A DNA stretch of 6,218 nucleotides from contig JAFSXW010000018.1 in assembly GCA_017443885.1 (NCBI GenBank), positions 1 through 6,218 of the forward strand. The letters are read 5' to 3'. The notes beneath the pieces were generated by a model. It had not been told where the DNA came from. It worked only from the letters and a program-made list of their open reading frames with translations, and searched no databases. Positions 4,222-6,218 of this stretch are shown piece by piece. Position 1 is the first letter of the stretch, and the number at the start of each line of letters is the position of its first letter. The DNA is from Clostridia bacterium. Its GTDB lineage: Bacteria; Bacillota; Clostridia; Christensenellales; UBA1242. A program made the translations under genes and the position numbers.

Positions 4222-6218
4222 ATGGGAAACGCTTTAAACTCTACAACACAAAATAAAAGTCGATCAAAACTTATGCTATGGGCTAAGCTTGTTTTTTGCT
4301 ACATATGCATAATGCTAATGTTTATTCCAGCAACACAAGCGGTGTTTATTGGTGAGATAACTATTGGTAACGAACAGCGTACTATTACATGGGCGTTTGA
4401 TTCGGACAAACTAAGTAGGGATGGTAAGGAATATACCATGAACTGGTTTGGTGACGATGAAGTGATTGAGTTTAACACCTTTGCATTTGAAGGTGCATAC
4501 ACAACCACTATTGATGTTACCTATAATTTATCGGTTGCACTTACTGGTGATGTTCCAAATGGGGTTACAGCATCGCTTAGTGATAATAGTGGCACTATAC
4601 CTGCAGAATCAACTCAAGTGAACACTCATAGTGTCACTCTTTCTTATGATGGGCAGGAAACTCTTAGAGATAAGTCTTTTGATGTTACTATCACATTGAA
4701 CACAACATGTGCAGTTGAAACGACATTAACTGCAACATATCATGTTGTTGTGCCAGGGCTTGTTTATTATGAAGTTCAGGATGCTACAAATCAAAGTGTT
4801 GCAAATATTCAAATTAAGACTTATGAAAGTTCAACGGGTTACATTAATTTTGAATATACATGGGACGATGATTTAGTGTTCCCTACATACACTGGTATTG
4901 CAAACTCAGCACTTATTACTGGCACTAACTCTATGGTTTTAACATTAGAGTCTAACAAAACATATACCATTGAGCTTTATAAGAAAAACTCTAGTGCAAA
5001 TTACACAAGCCAAGACATTGGTTCATCTTCTTGGGATGCAGAAGCAAGACTCGTTACTTTTAATGCAAACGGAGACGGTAATTTAAGTGAACCAGTTATT
5101 ACTGGATTAAACCCAGTTCATGGTGCTTATGTTGCAGGTTACACAAATGGAAGAATTTATGGATATCTTCCATCTGCAAGCCGTGCTAACTATACTTTCC
5201 TTGGTTGGTATACAGCACAAGAGGGTGGTTCGGTTGTAACAACAGATTCTACTGTGAACCTTGCAAATAACTCTACAATACTATATGCACATTGGAGAAT
5301 AAATGCGTTTGTTGTAACCTTTAATGGAAATGGCTCAAGTGCGTCTAGCGAGTGGACACTTACAAATAATTTAAGCGTTTCAAATTATTTTAACAATATA
5401 GCAAATAATTCTTTCGTTGCAACAACATATATGCTTCCTAATTACACATTAGGAGAAGTAAGTAAAGTGGCAGTTGGCCCTTACACAAATATTGGGCAAC
5501 TTATTACTCCTGTTCGTGTTGGATACAACTTTGTTGGCTGGTTCACAGAAAGTGAAAATGGAACACAAATAGCATATAGTGATATTTGCTCTTACACAGA
5601 AGCTGTGACATTCTATGCACACTGGGATCCACAAGTTTATTCAATTAATTACTATCATGAAGGTGGAAACGTATTTGCAAATAATGATGCTGCAACTGGT
5701 CTTCATGAAGCTGGTTATCCAACAACACATACTTATGACACTGCTACAGTTTTAAAATCTGCCACAAAAACCGGATATACGTTTGGTGGTTGGTTTGAAA
5801 CAATTGATTGCACGGGAACAGCAAAATCTGGTATTGGTGCAAAGGAAATAACTAACGATATTAATTTATATGCTAAATGGACAGCAAACACTTATAACAT
5901 TACATATAAAGATCAGGGTGATTTAGATTATTCTGGTGAAAATATTGGCGAACTTCCATCTGTTTATACATATGATGAAGGCATTGAAGAATTAACAGAT
6001 GGCACAAAAACTGGTTACACATTTAATGGCTGGTTTGAAGACGCAGATTGTGAAGGCGTCGCTAAAACAAGCATTGGAGAAAAAGAAATAGGGGATATAA
6101 CCCTATATGCTAAATGGACAGCAAACACATATACTGTAACCTTTAATGCAGGAGAGAATGGAAGCGTTTCGCCAAGCACAAAAGAAGTAACATTTGATAG
6201 TGCATATGGAACTCTTCC
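4222..6218 (+). CDS. Secreted InlB B-repeat surface protein (3' partial)
   Basis: The frame is open from ATG 4222 to the window end, giving 665 residues without a stop. GGAG at 4210-4213 is eight bases upstream. A basic N-terminus (NKSRSK) precedes a hydrophobic signal core (about 17-36) with a likely signal peptidase I site after ATQA (37-40). Residues 41-275 form an unassigned, beta-rich region. From 277 on come InlB B-repeats (Listeria-Bacteroides repeat, Flg_new type): about 277-358, 363-468, 472-553, 557-632, and a fifth from 636 cut by the window. Each complete unit has the hallmark GY/NY-x-F-x-GW (GW at 328-329, 439-440, 523-524, 603-604) and closes with YAHW or YAKW. Such repeats make beta-grasp-like rods in internalins and many gut-bacterial surface proteins, where they act as stalks or adhesive parts. 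The missing end should carry more repeats and perhaps a wall or membrane anchor. The first two units are divergent and contain insertions; the next two are close copies. Confidence 0.9.
   Translation, partial: MGNALNSTTQNKSRSKLMLWAKLVFCYICIMLMFIPATQAVFIGEITIGNEQRTITWAFDSDKLSRDGKEYTMNWFGDDEVIEFNTFAFEGAYTTTIDVTYNLSVALTGDVPNGVTASLSDNSGTIPAESTQVNTHSVTLSYDGQETLRDKSFDVTITLNTTCAVETTLTATYHVVVPGLVYYEVQDATNQSVANIQIKTYESSTGYINFEYTWDDDLVFPTYTGIANSALITGTNSMVLTLESNKTYTIELYKKNSSANYTSQDIGSSSWDAEARLVTFNANGDGNLSEPVITGLNPVHGAYVAGYTNGRIYGYLPSASRANYTFLGWYTAQEGGSVVTTDSTVNLANNSTILYAHWRINAFVVTFNGNGSSASSEWTLTNNLSVSNYFNNIANNSFVATTYMLPNYTLGEVSKVAVGPYTNIGQLITPVRVGYNFVGWFTESENGTQIAYSDICSYTEAVTFYAHWDPQVYSINYYHEGGNVFANNDAATGLHEAGYPTTHTYDTATVLKSATKTGYTFGGWFETIDCTGTAKSGIGAKEITNDINLYAKWTANTYNITYKDQGDLDYSGENIGELPSVYTYDEGIEELTDGTKTGYTFNGWFEDADCEGVAKTSIGEKEIGDITLYAKWTANTYTVTFNAGENGSVSPSTKEVTFDSAYGTL
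5635..6117 (+). repeat. Two closely related InlB B-repeat units in tandem
   Basis: Units 3 (5635-5880) and 4 (5890-6117) encode parallel peptides. Both contain TKTGYTF, GWFE, a DC pair (C530 and C610), AK, IG, KEI and LYAKWTANTY in the same order. The DNA is identical over 25 bases (5867-5891 and 6104-6128), 237 bases or 79 codons apart. Units 1 (5050-5295) and 2 (5308-5625) belong to the same family but are much more divergent. Unit 5 starts at 6127 and opens with TYTVTFNAGENGSV, a different subtype of the same repeat. Confidence 0.85.

Noticed and set aside
4299..4508. 69-codon frame on the - strand
   Set aside because: It is a shadow of the InlB-repeat protein, which is open over the whole region.
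5449..5634. 61-codon frame on the - strand
   Set aside because: It lies antisense to repeat unit 2 of the surface protein; its Cys-rich look is a by-product of the opposite frame.
5635..6128. Regular repeats considered as a CRISPR or tandem DNA array
   Set aside because: The periodicity is protein-level (79 codons), the frame stays open, and the units match InlB B-repeats.

Overview
The window comes from an AT-rich, low-GC Gram-positive-type bacterium, most likely a member of Clostridia or a nearby Firmicutes lineage. The grounds are the strong AGGAGG-like ribosome sites, the consensus sigma-A promoters, compact intrinsic terminators, a DivIC/FtsB-type division protein beside an initiator tRNA, and several exported beta-rich proteins typical of monoderm surfaces. 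Genes use the standard code: stops are TAA and TAG, and tryptophan is TGG. I cannot assign a genus.

Layout from left to right. Bases 2-223 hold the C-terminal end of an unknown two-helix membrane protein on the + strand. It meets a two-repeat DUF11-type protein (244-1092, - strand) at a shared bidirectional terminator. A 280-base AT-rich divergent spacer with a duplicated promoter-like unit leads into a small DivIC/FtsB-like septum protein (1372-1650, + strand). Next come a tRNA-fMet(CAT), an exported TasA-like beta protein (2007-2567) and a tRNA-Arg(ACG). Each of these four units has its own promoter and its own terminator, and both tRNA promoters match the consensus perfectly. A SpoU/TrmH-family RNA 2'-O-methyltransferase lies on the - strand (2922-3788). 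It is followed by 433 bases of non-coding AT-rich DNA with a promoter and two long inverted repeats. The last 2 kb is the start of a large secreted InlB B-repeat (Listeria-Bacteroides repeat) surface protein (4222 to beyond the window end). It has a signal peptide, an unassigned N-terminal region and at least five repeat units.

The genes do not form one pathway. Housekeeping units (cell division, translation initiation, arginine decoding, RNA modification) alternate with three unrelated extracellular-type proteins, and nearly all units look monocistronic. The most unusual signal is in the DUF11 protein. It has no signal peptide, and its two repeats are cut out of phase: the protein begins with the closing strand of a repeat and ends just before that strand would occur. 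This fits either a circularly permuted pair or a head-to-tail assembling subunit. No CRISPR, insertion sequence, phage gene or defence system is visible.
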